NCBI RefSeq assembly: GCF_031877795.1
Contig: NC_133933.1
Coordinates: 67,720,003 to 67,784,002 of the forward strand
Direction: 5' to 3'
Length of the DNA stretch: 64,000 bases
Origin: Strix aluco
Lineage: Eukaryota; Chordata; Aves; Strigiformes; Strigidae
This document shows positions 1-14,200 of this stretch, in pieces (position 1 is the stretch's first letter; each line of letters begins with the position of its first letter). Both the position numbers and the translations under genes were made by a program. The notes below the pieces were generated by a model. It saw nothing but the letters and a program-made list of their open reading frames with translations, ran no database searches and was not told the origin of the DNA.

Positions 1-853
1 TGTATCCTGGGTAGTATTTGTAATAATTCAAGCATCACTTGACTTGGTTGTAAAGGTTAGCTTTGTTCGGTGGTTTGTTTTCTAACAGCTGTTCCCATGG
101 AGAAGTCCCTCTTTCACTCACAGAGAATTCAGCCTGAGTTAGAGAAAGAAACCTTGAAAAGACTTGAAAAACAGGCCAGAAAAGGCATGGAGGTGGGGAG
201 GCAGGATATGAGTAAGGAGAGGTCAGCCTCTTCTCAGAGTGCCCAGGGCTCGCTTGCACAAAGCAGCAACATTCAGTAGTCAGGGACAGCCGTGTTTGCT
301 CACTAAAACAAATTTTGAGATGTAGATACTTCTCACTGGAGAATAAACTCTCAAGGGTGATGCTTTGCTTTCCAGCCTCCTGCTGCTGACCCTTTTCCCC
401 CATGAAGGACGGGCTGTTTCACTGCTGGTGTAACAAGGCTGAGCTCCCCATGCCTTTGTTCCCACTGACGCTGTGCTGTGCCCTTTGTAGCTGGGGGTTT
501 GAAGCACTGGTAAAGACAGGTTGCAGGAGCAGGGAGGAAAGGAGTTGCGGGTAATCTTTGCTGGGAGAACAAGTGCAAATAGTGTCTGGGGGCAAGAAAA
601 GCAAATGTGAGGACAATGTTCCAGCATAATGCCTCATACTGAGCAACATTTTTACTGTGTAAATAGCCTCCAACTAACTTAATGTATTTCAGTTGTAAGC
701 TTCTTGAGAGCAAATTGTGTTTTGATTGCATGAGGCAGTTTGTCAAGCAATGAAGATGTTTGGTGCTAATGCAGTCAGCACAAAACCTACAAAGCCACAG
801 TGCCTTTGAAAAGCTCTGTGCTCTACTTGCTGCTTCCCAGGCGTTGAGCTTAC
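1..853. other. No gene recognised
   Basis: Open frames here (for example the minus-strand one at 351-869) show no ARM pattern or recognisable family. The stretch is probably intron or 3' region of the VAC8-like gene. I see no repeat with clear ends. Confidence 0.4.
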
Positions 854-872
854 CTGTTTTTTCCATCATGTC
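854..872 (-). CDS. Possible VAC8-like exon 10 (19-nt micro-exon)
   Basis: A 19-nt segment bounded by CTCCAG and a strong GTAAGC donor on the minus strand. It would add DMMEKT in phase 0 after the HPHNQ end of exon 9, where Vac8 has a short acidic stretch before its next repeat. Support is only the splice sites and phase. The following exon is not visible in the window. Confidence 0.35.
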
Positions 873-2125
873 CTGGAGTTAGAGGAGGTGCAATGTGGTT
901 CACACTGTGCTGTGTACGTGCAGCTGAGGTGTAAGGCACCAGGCTTCCAATACCCAGAGGAAATTTCAAATCAGATTGAATGTATTTCAGCCTCAAGAAG
1001 CACCTAAGCCTAGCTGCGGTTACTCAGTCTGTCACTACTGCTTAAAGCAATGTGGCAGGAAAGGTTCTCACAATTTTTTTGCTTTATCTGCCCAAACTCT
1101 GACTTTCTTGAAAGGCTATTGTTCGCTTAAGACACTTATCAAAAACCTTTCATATCCATGTTCATAAGGATGTCTTTAATTACTGTAATGGAAAAGCACA
1201 TTTAAAAATAATTTGTCAGTTGCTACTTACTGATTTTTCTGTTTTATGTGGAGGATGAAAGTACAGCAGGGGTGTCTGTTTTGTTTATTTGCTGTGTTTA
1301 TTTCTAGTCAGACTTCTTCATGTATTTGCATAGCGTTGCACTGTTAATGGTGGTGTTAACCCTGAAGGTGGGCAAAAGAATCATTCTGTAACTAAGGACA
1401 TGTGGAGACACAGGAAAGTCCTAGTGAATTAGCTAAAGATAGACAGGATTTCAAATTGTATTAGTCCCCCTTGCTGTCTTGATCCTAATTCAAAACATGC
1501 TAAATTTATGCAAATGTACTTTTAATAACTGTCTATATAGGGAAGTGATGTGTTTTTGCACTTACTTTGCACTGATGCACTTTAAATGCATGCTCTAACT
1601 TAGTTTTTCTGTTTTTCAGTGTGTGGAGAAGCTCTGTAGTCAAGGACTAACTTCCTCGGCTGCCCCCATGGTTGCAGTCTCTCATGGTGCTATGTGTGTC
1701 CTGCCCCTTGTACACCCATCTGGAGATCTACAGTCTCTGGACTCTGCAGAGTCCCTGCACTCCCTGCAACTCTGGGGACCACAGGGAGGTGCAGGGCAGT
1801 ATCCACACATCCAAGGAATCTGACACCTGTCTCTCACGCCCCCCCCGCCCTTGGCCCCCTTACAGGTAATCTGATTAACTGCAGGATCCTTTGGATCCCA
1901 CTCACCACAAAAAATATGCTCCTCGGGTAGTTAGTGACAGTGCAGATACAGCTGACAAAACCTCATTATTTTGGGTGGGAGAGAGAAGGGTTGGGAAATC
2001 TCACAGAGCCTAGTGGTCATTCTCAAAATGCATTTTACATGCAGTTTTGCCATAAAAGGGCATTACCCCAGATGGTAACCAGAGCTACTCTTTCCCTTCT
2101 GGTCTTGGGAAATGACCTCCCCTAC
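873..2125. other. VAC8-like intron or downstream DNA
   Basis: There is no ARM-type coding on the minus strand. Short plus-strand frames at 1623-1930 are low-complexity Pro/Ser-rich and have no supporting features. Confidence 0.4.
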
Positions 2126-2259
2126 CTGGTTGTGCGGGTGCTGGGACAGTATCCAGAGCAGAGCGATGGAGGCGCGACGCACGTCCTCGCTGCCAGATGC
2201 CAGGAGAGAGAGCAGCTTGGGTAGGATGTCCTCAGCAACCATCTCGGCCTGGAGGTCCA
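2126..2259 (-). CDS. VAC8-like exon 9
   Basis: A 134-nt exon, phase 1 to 0, with acceptor AACCAG and donor GTAGGG. It encodes [20 protein letters not shown] and an ARM helix ending [10 protein letters not shown], corresponding to the Vac8 segment LEIVRAGGLPHLVKL to NISIHPLNE. The acceptor tract is weak, but the phase fixes this site. Confidence 0.83.
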
Positions 2260-5200
2260 CTGGTTTGGGAAAATGACTGAGGTCAGGGAGCTTCAGAGCA
2301 CTGTGAGGAGGCATTTCGGCCCCAACTCAAACATCTGACTGTGCCTCAGTGATGAAATTAGAGGGGACCTTGGTTATAAAAATAATCCCTCATTTATTCT
2401 GGCTCCTTTTACCAGAGGATTAATACAGGCTTGAGAGCAGAACATAGGTTTGGGCACCCTTCAGTTTGTATCTGAACCTCAGCAAAAAGAAATGAGGGGA
2501 ATTTTCTGAGTCTTTCATTGGCATAAGGCCCAGTAAGAAGGTGGGAGCTTCTGCTGCACAGACAGAAAGTCCTTCCCAAGCACCACCTATCTTTCAGAGT
2601 TATGGTTAGCCAGGGGGTATATCAGCCCTCCTGGCTGGATCCTTATGCCCCACTTGTCCCTGCCACCTCAGCGAGTGCTTTTGGGCACTTAAAAGGCAAT
2701 GCCAGAGCAGCCAGCAGATCGAGCGGCAGTCCTAACAGGCCAAGCAGACCAGGGGTTTTCAGCCACGCCAAGGAGCAGTGCAGCAGTTCCTTCACTCCCA
2801 ACTCTAGTATAACTGTGATTGCTTTCTAGATGAACAACTCCACCCTGAACCCTAGGGCTCTAGCGTTGAGCGTGCCAGTCCTCTGCTTTCATCTCCCGAG
2901 TATGCCGTAGAAATGGACCTTGAGCATTTTATTTTAGGTTTTTTTTAAGAGGATGACAAATGCTTGGGAGAAAATCATATTTAATGATAGACAGATTCAC
3001 GCCTTCCCCACTCAAGCAGCAATTTCATGAGACATTCTGTCCTAATCAGATTTAATGCTTAGGAAACATGGAAGGAAGAAAAACTTACTAAGTTGGAAAG
3101 GCTCTGTGCATAAGAAGACCTCTGCTATCACTTTGTCCAGATACTTCCCCTCACTACCTGGGAGTTCTGAGGCAGATTTAGTTAATGTATACACTGCACC
3201 TCCCTCTTCCCTTAACATCCAAATAAAATGTAGAAAAGAGGGTATCTCTGCTCTTAATATGAAAGGTTCCCAGCCCACTATGCTCACTCTGAAAGGCAGA
3301 AAGACAAAGAAAAAGAAATAGCGTGGTTTGTTTATCTCCAAGATGTTGCTTACCACTGGTAGCCAAATTTCTTAGGCAAACACATGCCTGGCTTGAAACC
3401 TGCTTGTGCCAAAGAGAAAAAAAAAAAAAAAAAGAGAGAAAAAAAAAGAGACGTTTCAGTAATGCATGTTCTTGCCTACTGTATACAAAATAAATGTGAC
3501 AACACTAGCAAGCTATTACATTATCTTCAGAGAACAAATTTGGGGACATGGGTTTTTTCCAAAGTTTTGATGAATTTTTTTTCAACCTCCACTAGTATCA
3601 GTCATCTGTTGTTGATGAGGAAAAGCCAATGGGGTTCAGATGTTTAGTTTAGAATGTCAGATAAGTTATAGGAAAATGGAGTAAATTTGTCTCATTTGCT
3701 TTGCCTTTTTTTCACCTCCCTCCTACACAGAATTTAAGGTTCCACCCTTTAAATCCTGAACTGTGTCTTATTGCAGTTTCTTTGGTATGGCTCCCAACAA
3801 AGCAAAATTTTCAATATGTTATTCTTTGAAGCCATACAGTCAAAGTTACAGATACCAAGAAAAAAAAAAAAAAAGTAGTATAATAAATGCTCCAGATACT
3901 TTCTGTCGCAGACACAATAATCAAAGATAGTTGAGAGCCTGGACAGAGCACTTCACATATGTAGTTTCAAGTTTAAAGAATACAGGCCATCCTAGTCTAA
4001 AGAAAGCAGTCAGGGTTGTGAAACAACTTTAGTGATTTCACTTCTCTTTCTCCGTACATTCACCTTGTAGAACCTATGTATCTTCTAATATATGTGTCTT
4101 TTCACATGGGAAAGGTACTACATAGGCATCTGTACAGTAGATAAGCAGAACTGTGCAAGACTGAAACTGGAAGCCCAAACTCTGATGCTAAACCTTTAAA
4201 CAAAGAGAAAGCTACAGCTTTACCTTGTCCACAGAAGAGGATAGGAGAGAGATGAGTGTGCGCAGCAGGAATCTGTTGCTGTGTCTCAGCATGGCTTCGT
4301 GGTGCTGAACATTGGCTGCCACGTTGCTTAGGGCAGCACAGCTGTAATACTGCAGAGAAGCAAGAAAAAAGTAGAGAGGAGGTCACAGTGGTGACACGCT
4401 GAAGAGCATAAAAATAAATTGGAGAAATGCTCAGACTTAATGCTGATGAAAATAAAGTGCTTTTTCATCTTAAGGGTGTTTTATCGAGTAGATGTAATAA
4501 CACACATCATTTTTTCCTCCAGGAGAAGCAATGCAATCTGCTATAGCTACAACAGCAATCATGCTGTGGCACTGTGTGTTGTACAAACCCATTAGGACCC
4601 TGGGTATTTGGGAATGTACTGTGCTGCTGCAATGACACTGCTGCTAGCACCTAAGTTAGGTCATCTGCATCTACTGTATTATATGTTTACATTCATTTAC
4701 TCAAGCTGGATGTAGTCATTGACCTAGCGTGCCAGGAGATAATTTTCAAAGGATTTAAACATTAACGCTAGGGAGGATTATATATATTTGAGTATGTATT
4801 ACTAGGAAGATATAATTAGAAGAAACAGGTTGAACTGCAGAGAAGGAAATTTTAAGATGAATCTCAGAGAAAGCTGATAACACTGAAACGGTTTGCAGAA
4901 AGCAATTCCAGAGGCTTCTTCCCTTCAGACATTTAAAAGAAATCTGAATAGAGATAACAAAACTGATGGAGAAAACAATCCTGTACTACTCAGAGGACTG
5001 AATGAATGAACTAGTGGATTTTAAGGTTTACAACTCTGATTCATAGTTTTTCATCAGCATACTTTTGAACCAAGACCAGTTCTCTGTCAAGTGTGCAGAA
5101 TCACAAAGAGGTGTCTGTGGTAGGCATAAAATAGGAAGATTTCCCAGACATTTACAAGAAGAAAAAAAATCTTTGCAAGTTATGCCTTCTTAGAACACTT

Positions 5201-8200
5201 AGTAAAATTGCTTAGAGTGGAAGATCAAAGTTAGGATGCAAACAAAAACAGAGAAAGAGGCCTATCTGCAACGTGTCTGATGAGCTGACAGACACAAGAA
5301 GGTAACCACATAATAACTGTGTGCATGTGTTAGTGTGTGCTGGCAGATGCACTTCTGCATCATAAACTTTCTCCTGTGGAGCTAAACAAATTAAGAATTT
5401 TTAATATACATTATCTGACTGAGCTGAGTTTCACCAAGATGCTCTCACATGTTTCCCCACTTCTCTAGAGGAACCTACCCTCCTCTCCACCTTTTCATTT
5501 CTACATGCTGTGGTTTGTGCTCTCCTTAGAGTCACACTGTTAAGGGTTTAAAAATCTGACCTGTTTGAGCCATACCTGCACTTCTGAGTCAGAAGATTCC
5601 AGCAGCAAGGCAAGAACTGGTAGGGCTCCTTCCTTGCATAGGACCTGTTGGATTTTCTCTGACATTAAAAAAAAAAAAGGTGCTGTTAGTGTGTCTTTCC
5701 CCTTCTCTCCCTCTTATCTGGAGGCACCATTCAAAAGGAATACGCGCAATCATTGGATTCTAGAGAGTGGTGATGTTGTCCAAATGTATGCCAATCAGTG
5801 TGACTGGAGAGTATATAATTTAGAGCACGTGCAATATAGCAGTATGCAGACATTTTAGAAAAATGACTAGCAGGCTGTCTGATCCGTTAAGCCTTGAGGA
5901 TCTGAAAAACCTCAGTGATGATATTCACCATGATTTCTGTATTTAAAAACCAAATTCTTTAAAAAATTCTGAATAATAAGAGAAGCGTAATAGCCAACTG
6001 TAGGAGTTCTTACCAACCGTTCCTTTCCACCATATAGAGGTAAGAGACATTACTCACGCCTGTAACATTTAGCTGTGTGGGATAATGGTATCATCTAGAT
6101 AGGTGAGATTTAATGCTGGTTTGTTTCAGTTAATGTATGGTAGTGCACATATTATTTCAGAGGATCAAATACTGCTTTTGCTGAAGCTGATGGCAGATAT
6201 CCCAGGAGCCTGTAATGCTTGGCCCATAATAGTTATATGTTCCATCTTCCAACATCAAGTTAGAGCTATAAGTGAAATGTTCCTAGAGTGTGACCTTGTT
6301 GGATAAGCTTCTGAGATTGCCTCAAAGTATCACCAAATGTGTTGCTAACTTTCTAGACCAAGTCACTTCTTTAACAATATTTTTTTTTCCTATTTGACTG
6401 ATGATTTGAGTGCTTGTACATTAGCCCCTAGGGGTTGAAAATCAAGCCTTTCTATTTCAGTACTAGGCAAAAAAGGGTCTGTATTACCTAAAGAGAGGCC
6501 AAACTTAAATCATCAGCCTATGGTATCAACATGAATGCTATATGCAAAGGAAAATTTTGTTGCTCAGGTAGGCTTTTATTCTTGCCTTAACCATTTTGAA
6601 TTATTCTTCTATCAGTGAGAAATTTTTCTACCAGCAACTTTAGATAAAACATTAGTGAGAAAGTACCTGATTGTGTGAGGTTGAGAATAGCACCAACTGC
6701 ATTTTGTTGGACTCTAGGATCGTAGGAATTGGCAAGAGACAGTAGGGGTGTAACTCCTCGAGCAGCAGCAATAGCCTCTCGGTTGGACTCTGAAAAAGAT
6801 GAAAAGATGGAAGGGAGGGAGGAAGGAAGGAAGGAAGGAAGACAGACATTGCCATGTTACTGTGAGCCAGGAGCAGGACAACTAGAAGGATTAGATTTCT
6901 TTGGCGTTAGCTTCTTTGATTCTTTTGTATATATGAAAATTTCTTTGCATGCTCAAAGGAAACTGTTAAAAATTACAAGACCTCAATGGGAAACTAACTC
7001 ATGACTTCTGGATTAGCCATAGATCACAGCTGGTTCAATGCTTTTGTTTTGTGACTGGGATGATTAAAGTAAAAGGACCATAAGTCCCCTTAAACAGGTT
7101 AGCAAGGTGTCATACTTGTCTTGTACCCCTGGTATGTCTGATCAAGCTATTCACAGTGTGCGAAGCCAAAACTACATAATTAACTGAATTTAAGACTGAA
7201 TTAATTTAGCAGGGTATATTTAGGGATGGTTTCTCTCTTTAAATGTGCCTGTGTCACTCCTTTGACCGCTAAACAATGAAGCAGTTTTTAAAGACAGAAT
7301 TTGACTTAACTATTGGAATTTGAAAATATGCTTCTTCTCTGAAGTGGTGATGCTTCCTTACATGGCAGTGTATGAAGTTGTACAGTTGTATTCAATATCC
7401 TGGAGTATAAGGACAATTCAAAAAAGATCTGTGGAGTCCCTTGAGACTCTTGGATGAAAAACTGGGGAAAAAACCCCTATAATACTTAAATAATGCTATA
7501 AAATTAACTATATACTATAAAATACTATATAACATATTTATATACTGTGTATGTAAGTATACTACATATGATAAAGTTATACTATGGTATGAAATATAAT
7601 ATAATTCTTTTAAAAAATCTGCTTTTAGTTCTACTCCTTTTGTTTTGGACTTAGTGAAGGTAGCCTCAGCTGCACCGTATGGAAGAGAATCTTTCCATTA
7701 TGTTCTTCCCTACCCCTCTACCATGAGGCCATCAAAACATTTGCAACAAATAACCTGCTGCCACACTGAGTCAGCTATGGTACTTGCCCATCTACTGTCT
7801 TATTTATATCTATACATTATCTGTATTTCTATCGTATAAGCATTTTAGTGGCATAATTTTGTAAAAATAAGGTGTTGACAGTGGTGTTCTTTGAAGCTGA
7901 TGAGATTTAAATGGGAATTAGACCAATGAAGAATTCTCTTAATACTATAGTACTCTGCAGATTATTTTACAAAAGGAAAAAGCAAAGGCCATAGTCTACA
8001 TCTTCCATTGTTTATATGAGACAAACTGCTACTGAAGACCACAGGAGTGTTAGTTGAGTATTGCTTCATTTATGTACATTTCTAGACAGTTTAAACAATG
8101 GCTAGTCTCAAGAAGTTTGCTGAGAGAAACATGAAGTAGAAGAAAGCAAGAAATATAAAGGTATTTGGTTGAGATAACTCTTCAGGTGCTAATTTAAAGA

Positions 8201-11200
8201 GTTAAGAGAACAAAGACATTATTTCTATACCTGGAGCCTATCTATACCGGGGAATTGACACACACAGATAATCCGGGATACTTATTCAAGTATAGTTCAG
8301 CCAGTATCAGTTCAGTATTCCAGGACAAGTCCTTTTCTGCCTTAATATGAATATTTTATACTCAAGGAAATACCTTTTATTCTGAAAAAAAAATACTCCA
8401 ATTTTTGAGCAAAATAATTGTTCTGGGAAGAGTCATGTATTTAAAAATAGCTTTTACACATGGGATATTCTGGTGAAATATTCTAGCCACTTCTGTAAAC
8501 AAGCCTTTCTCCAATCTAATCTGCCTGCATATTGTTCTTTTGTTTCCCCCAGCGGAAGCAGAAATTCTTTTGTGTGGCTCTGTTCTGGTTTCAGCTGGGA
8601 TAGAGTTAATTTTCTTCCTAGTAGCTGGTACAGTGCTGTGTTTTAGATTTAGTGTGAGAAAAATGTTAAGACATGATGTAGATGTTGCTAAGTAGCGCTT
8701 ATCCTAAACTAAGGATTTTTCAGTTTCCCATGCTCTGCCAGCAAGCAGGTGTACAAGAAGCTGTACTGACAGCTGACCTGAACTAGCCAAAGGGATATTC
8801 CATACCAGGGAACATCATGCTCGGTATATAAACCAGAGGGGGAGTTGGCTGGAGGGTGGATCACTGCTCAGGCATCAGTCAGTGGATGGTGAGCAATTGC
8901 ATTGTGCATCACTTGTCTTTTCTTGGGTTTTATTTCTCTCTTTTAAAAAATTATATTGTTTTTCATCACTATTATTATTATTATATTGTTTTATTTTGGT
9001 TATTAAACCATTTTTATCTCAACCGATGAGTTTTACTTTTTTTTTCAATTCTCTTCCCCATCCCAGTGGGTGGGGGGAGGAGTGAGCAAGTGGCTGTGTG
9101 GTGCTTAGTTGCTGGCTGGGGTTAAACCATGACAGGCTCCAACTGATGGAAACTAGTGTGGTGTGATGTAAACTCTAATTAGTTGAGTAAAGAAGAGAGG
9201 TAAAATGATTAAGAATTCAGATATTGCCACTTCCTTCATTCTTTCACACAATGCACTCCATGAATATTTGTGAATGTGGAAGAGAACTAAAGGGATTACA
9301 AACATTTAGATAAAACTTGGACAAATTCTTTCTTCCACTTTCCCTTCTAGGGCAGGGAAGGGGAATCCTATACCCTCTTGTGAGAAAGCTTCTCAGGGGT
9401 GCATTTTCAGTCTGAAGATCTTCTGAAGAAAGCACTGGCCATGACAGAATATGAGCCATTGGGTGCTTCAGAGGTTTTCCTTCTTTAAAGAAACATAACA
9501 GTCTTGATTTGGAAAGGCTTCACATCCATGACAGCTCAAACAATTTTTCTGCCTGAGGGCTCAGAGGTGGTGGTCAACATTGGAAGCCTACAGTGGCAGG
9601 ATGAGCACTTATAGCCTGTTTCGGAAGGAACTGGCACATGGAGATCCAGGCACCGCACTCCTGCCTGGGAAAGACTGGAGCACCTGCTCTCATCACAAGA
9701 GAGTGGAGAGACCACAACAGGTACCCACACAATGGAAACCTCTGTGACCAAAATATTTGTTTTTTTCTTTTCCCTTGGGTCATTCACTAGCTGACAAGTT
9801 CCCCTCTGCAGTCTGTTAGTGCCCATTATTGTGGGTTCACTGGATTTATTCATACATATGTCATTTTCCCTTATCCTTCTCTCCATTCTCATTCTAGTTT
9901 TGGTCAGATAATGCGGCTGAACACTATCTGTTTTGTCAACATATGACAGAATGGGTGGAGAAATCTATCTCACCAAGATGTGTAACTGTACTATCATCTC
10001 TGTAAGAGATGTGGCAGGCTAGATTATGTTTCTCTCCTGGACCACCTGTTTATCTAAGTAATACAGTCTCGCCACCGACGCCCCTTAGAGTGCTTTTAGA
10101 AGGGAACCATGTATTCAGATGCTACTCTAAAGTGGGGAAATCAATAACAACTATTCAAGCTGGGTTTGAATAACTCACCTTGAAACCTGTATTTATAGAT
10201 TACATTTTTCCACTCTCTGCCATTTGTGTGCTCGAAAATTCTCCTGTCTGTACAACTTTGAACGTCTCTACACTCTGTGCATCCTCCTTGTTTAGCTTAA
10301 TGCAGATGTTCAAGCCTCCCTAAACCCTTGCTGTGAGCATTTAGTTCTGTTCCTATGTACTTTGAAAAGAGTTCTTACCCCAGAACTGATAACTTTCACT
10401 CACAGATTGAAAAGCTGCAGATAATTGCAAATGTGCATGTGTCCTTTTGCTGTGTGGACAAATGCTGGTGTCAGAACAAACTGACCTTCAATTCCTTTTC
10501 ATCTGAATAGGTTTGTTTGCTGTTTTTATTTTTGGCTATCTATTGCAGCAGTAAGTATCAGACAACCCAACTTACGTATAACTTGCAGTCACATTGCTAA
10601 ACAGCTTCACTCTCTACACAGTCTTGCATGCTCATTGTAGCAGAATTAAGACATTACCATTCTTGGATTTAGAATTTTAGTCACCTTAAAGCTATCTAAG
10701 GATCCTCCTAATTTGATTGTGCTTCCATATTTATCTTTTTTAAACCACTCTGAAGCATGAATTGCTTACCTGAAGGACATGACTGAACAGAATACTTTTC
10801 TCAAGCAGACTCTTTAAGATATCAGAGTCTGTGAGTTAAAATTAAAATAAACTCTAGAGAATTGCCTCTTGCTTTAGTCTCATTGCTGTGGTAGCTAAAT
10901 ATAGTCTGAAAAAGAAATAAATGGATCCAGTCCATCTAAATCCTAGTTAAACTGGGACAGAAATCCTCAACACTGATCAGATCCCAGGCAGCAACCCAGC
11001 TTTGCAGGACTGCCTACCTCTATGTTCAGCAGATGCCTTCCTATCTACACTTTGCAAGCTCCTTGAGTGCAGAATTGGAAGTATTTGTGCTCAGAAGTAC
11101 ACTGTCACTTAAGGGAGTGTGCAAAGTCATTAGGTGACCATGCTCAACAGAGAATTAAGGTGGATTGGATCTGGAGTGGCTTAGGGTTCCCTATACTCTG

Positions 11201-14200
11201 AGTTAGCGACAGAGATGCCTAGAAGGGCAAGAGTGCCTTCAGGACTAATAAACATCCTTAGGTCCCCAAACAAGTCACTTCCTCTGTGGGCTGCTTAAAA
11301 CAGGTGAAGGGATATTCTCTATGTAGATCTTCAGGGGCATAATTTCACTGACTATACACAAAGAAAGTCCTTCTAGTGCCAGGTACCTAAAATTTTAGCA
11401 ATGCCATGCCTAATCTAGACATTTAAATAAGGCAATCTGCAATCCACACAAAGTAACATAGTATACAGATTTCTTAACCTGACCCTAGTAATTCGTAATG
11501 CTTAAAAATAAGTTTCAAACAGGAAAATGTTTAAAAACCTGCAAATAAAAAAGGTGGGATAAAATGCAAATCAGCACTTTCAGGTAGCTGGAACCTGCTT
11601 ATACACTCCTCCTTCACAACAGAAATATTTAAATGAGAAAGTAACACTTTCAGCATGCTTCTCTCAGCCTTCTGGGAGATCTGATTGCAACTTCCCATAC
11701 TGGAGAAGGGAGCTGGTGGAATGAACACTACAGGAAGGGAAATAAATGTTATTCATGGATTTTATACAGGCCTTTACACAATTTGTAGAGTAGAATTACA
11801 CAGTTTGCAAAAGGTAGAATAAGCCAGACTAACCTGATAACCTGTGGTTGAGCTTATCTGTCTGGGTGCCAGGAAAATATCTATATCATGATATGAAATA
11901 TGCACAGTTAAGCAAGAGAAGCTGGTGAAAAATGCAAGCAGCACATGATGGATAAGGAATTGACTAAAAGCAAGCTGGCAGCAAGTTTTCCTGAATGGGA
12001 ATGAACAGCTGGAAGGAGGCTACAAGTGGAATTTCACAAAGACTGGTCTGTAGTTGGTTTTGAACTGGAAAGTTAATAGAAAGGTGTGAGTGCAGCACTG
12101 TCAATGTGGTGGAGGACTGGAATATCCTTTTACAAATAACAGACAAGTTAGAAGACTGAAGCAACAAGAAACAGAATGAAACCTTATAGCACAAAATGCA
12201 GGAACGTGCACTTGCAAACATTTGTTGCAGACCCTTAATTAATAGGTGTCTACTGGAAACAGCAGCAGAGGAGAAAGACTGCATGATTAAGTTAGCTGCA
12301 GGATGACAATATCACCATGATGCAATCACAAAAAAAAGCAAGTGTTATGATGAGTGTACCACAAAACATATTTCCCTGGATGCCACAATAAAAGACACAG
12401 GTGAGACCCCAGCTGAAATACTGCACATTTCTGGTGATCTCTCTTTCAAAAGAGATTAATTCAAAATGGAACTCCTGCAGCATCTATGTACATCTTGGGA
12501 CTGTAACAATGCCTGAGGTCTGTGGTATCACAAAACAGCAGATGCAATTGCTATGTTCCATTTCTGGAACATATCATTTACATTCAGAAGGGATATGAAG
12601 ATGAATGGAGAGCCTCACTTACAAGAGGAGTCTTAAATGAGCTTGGCTTTTTCAGTCTAGTAAAATGAAGAAGCCTCATCAGCATAGACATCAGAGGCAG
12701 AACTACTTAAGCAAAAACCAATGTAGACACTAATTAAGATAATCTGGTCATGAATATATTTAGGTTAGAAATCAGAAAAAGGTTTTTAATCATAAGAGAA
12801 TGAAGGGCAGAAACACCAAGAAAAAGATCTTAACTAGAATCTCAAGAAGTTGAATTTATGATGTGGGAATACCAAAACTTGCTGTTGCATCTTATGACTC
12901 TTAAACCAATTGCAAACAGGTTGTTTCACCTTGAAATACGAAGTAAGAGTTGAACGAATTCACTGCAGAGGATAAAGGGAAAGAACAGCACACTCACCTG
13001 AAACAGCCAAAGTCATGGTGCAGGCACAGGAATTACACTGGACAGTGGGATCCTCTGACTCAAGCAGATCCAGAATTGGCTCAACTAAACCCATTTGGAC
13101 AACTAATTCTTTGTCAACTATTCATAAATTCAAGAAAAAAGGGACAAACACAAAAGTAAACAGTTAATGTCTTTGTGAAAAGAATATATCTTCCTTTGAC
13201 TGCTTTGGGGGTCTATATTATAATTATGCAAAATAGACCTAGGATGTAAAGAGCCTGAAAGGCACTCACAGTCCCTAGCTTGGTTTGCTTGATTCCTCTT
13301 CAACTCATGAAAGAGTGTAAGAGATGTTCAGAGGTTCTATTTCAGAAGGTCCCAAATATTTCTACTGGCAATTCTGTTTTCAAATATAAGGTTCTTTTTG
13401 GAAAGTGGAACTGCAGCTTTCCAACAGGTTCACAATTTACTCAGCTCCCCCCTGCCTTTTTCTTCTGAAGTCTACACTTTAAAGATTATTTTTCACCTGT
13501 AAATAGTGACATGATATTATTTGCAGCAAGATCCTTAAAAAAATAAAAGAAAAAAGCTAGCTTCATTGAAGACTGACCCTGTCTTCTGCTGTTATGGGAT
13601 AGCGTGATGGAATACCTGTTGTGGCCCAGGTGCCAGGGAGCACAGTAGTAGATGTAATAAGGACTCCATTGATGAGGTGTGGGGTGTTCGTGCCCTGTCT
13701 ATCAACATAAAGTTTATTGGGAAGCTTTTCATCTGCAGCTCCCAGATCCTATCTCAATTTCATTTGCCCTATTAGCTACAGAAGAAAGTGAATTCTATTA
13801 AACTTTTTTTTTTAAATCTGCAAGCAATTTAGGACCAATGTCCAGTTAATAAATAACAAGAAAATGAGCACTGTCTCATATTAACTTATGAGCACTGCCT
13901 CATAAGTTAATAAATAACAAGAAAATGAGCACTGTCTCTTATTTCTAAGAGTTGTATCTGTTGCTTGAAAGGGTAAGTGGTGGGCTCTTGATCCAAGAAT
14001 GAGAATAGTATAGCTGTTCCCACACCCGTCTGGGAATTTATCAGCTTTTGCACACAGATCCAAGATCTCTTACCACATGATATAATTTAGCTGGAGGGAT
14101 CTGATATATCCTGGTGCCACCAGAATCTATGTGGCTCGCAGTCAAAAACAGATTCACACCTGTCCTATCAGGAACACAAAAATGGAATTTGGATTTGTGT

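Noticed and set aside
351..869. Continuation of the VAC8-like CDS as one long terminal exon
   Set aside because: The frame is open but has no ARM pattern. A strong GTAAGC donor at 848-853 suggests splicing away instead.
1623..1930. Plus-strand coding exon candidates
   Set aside because: Three overlapping frames with Pro/Ser-rich content, no conserved motif and no matching splice partners.
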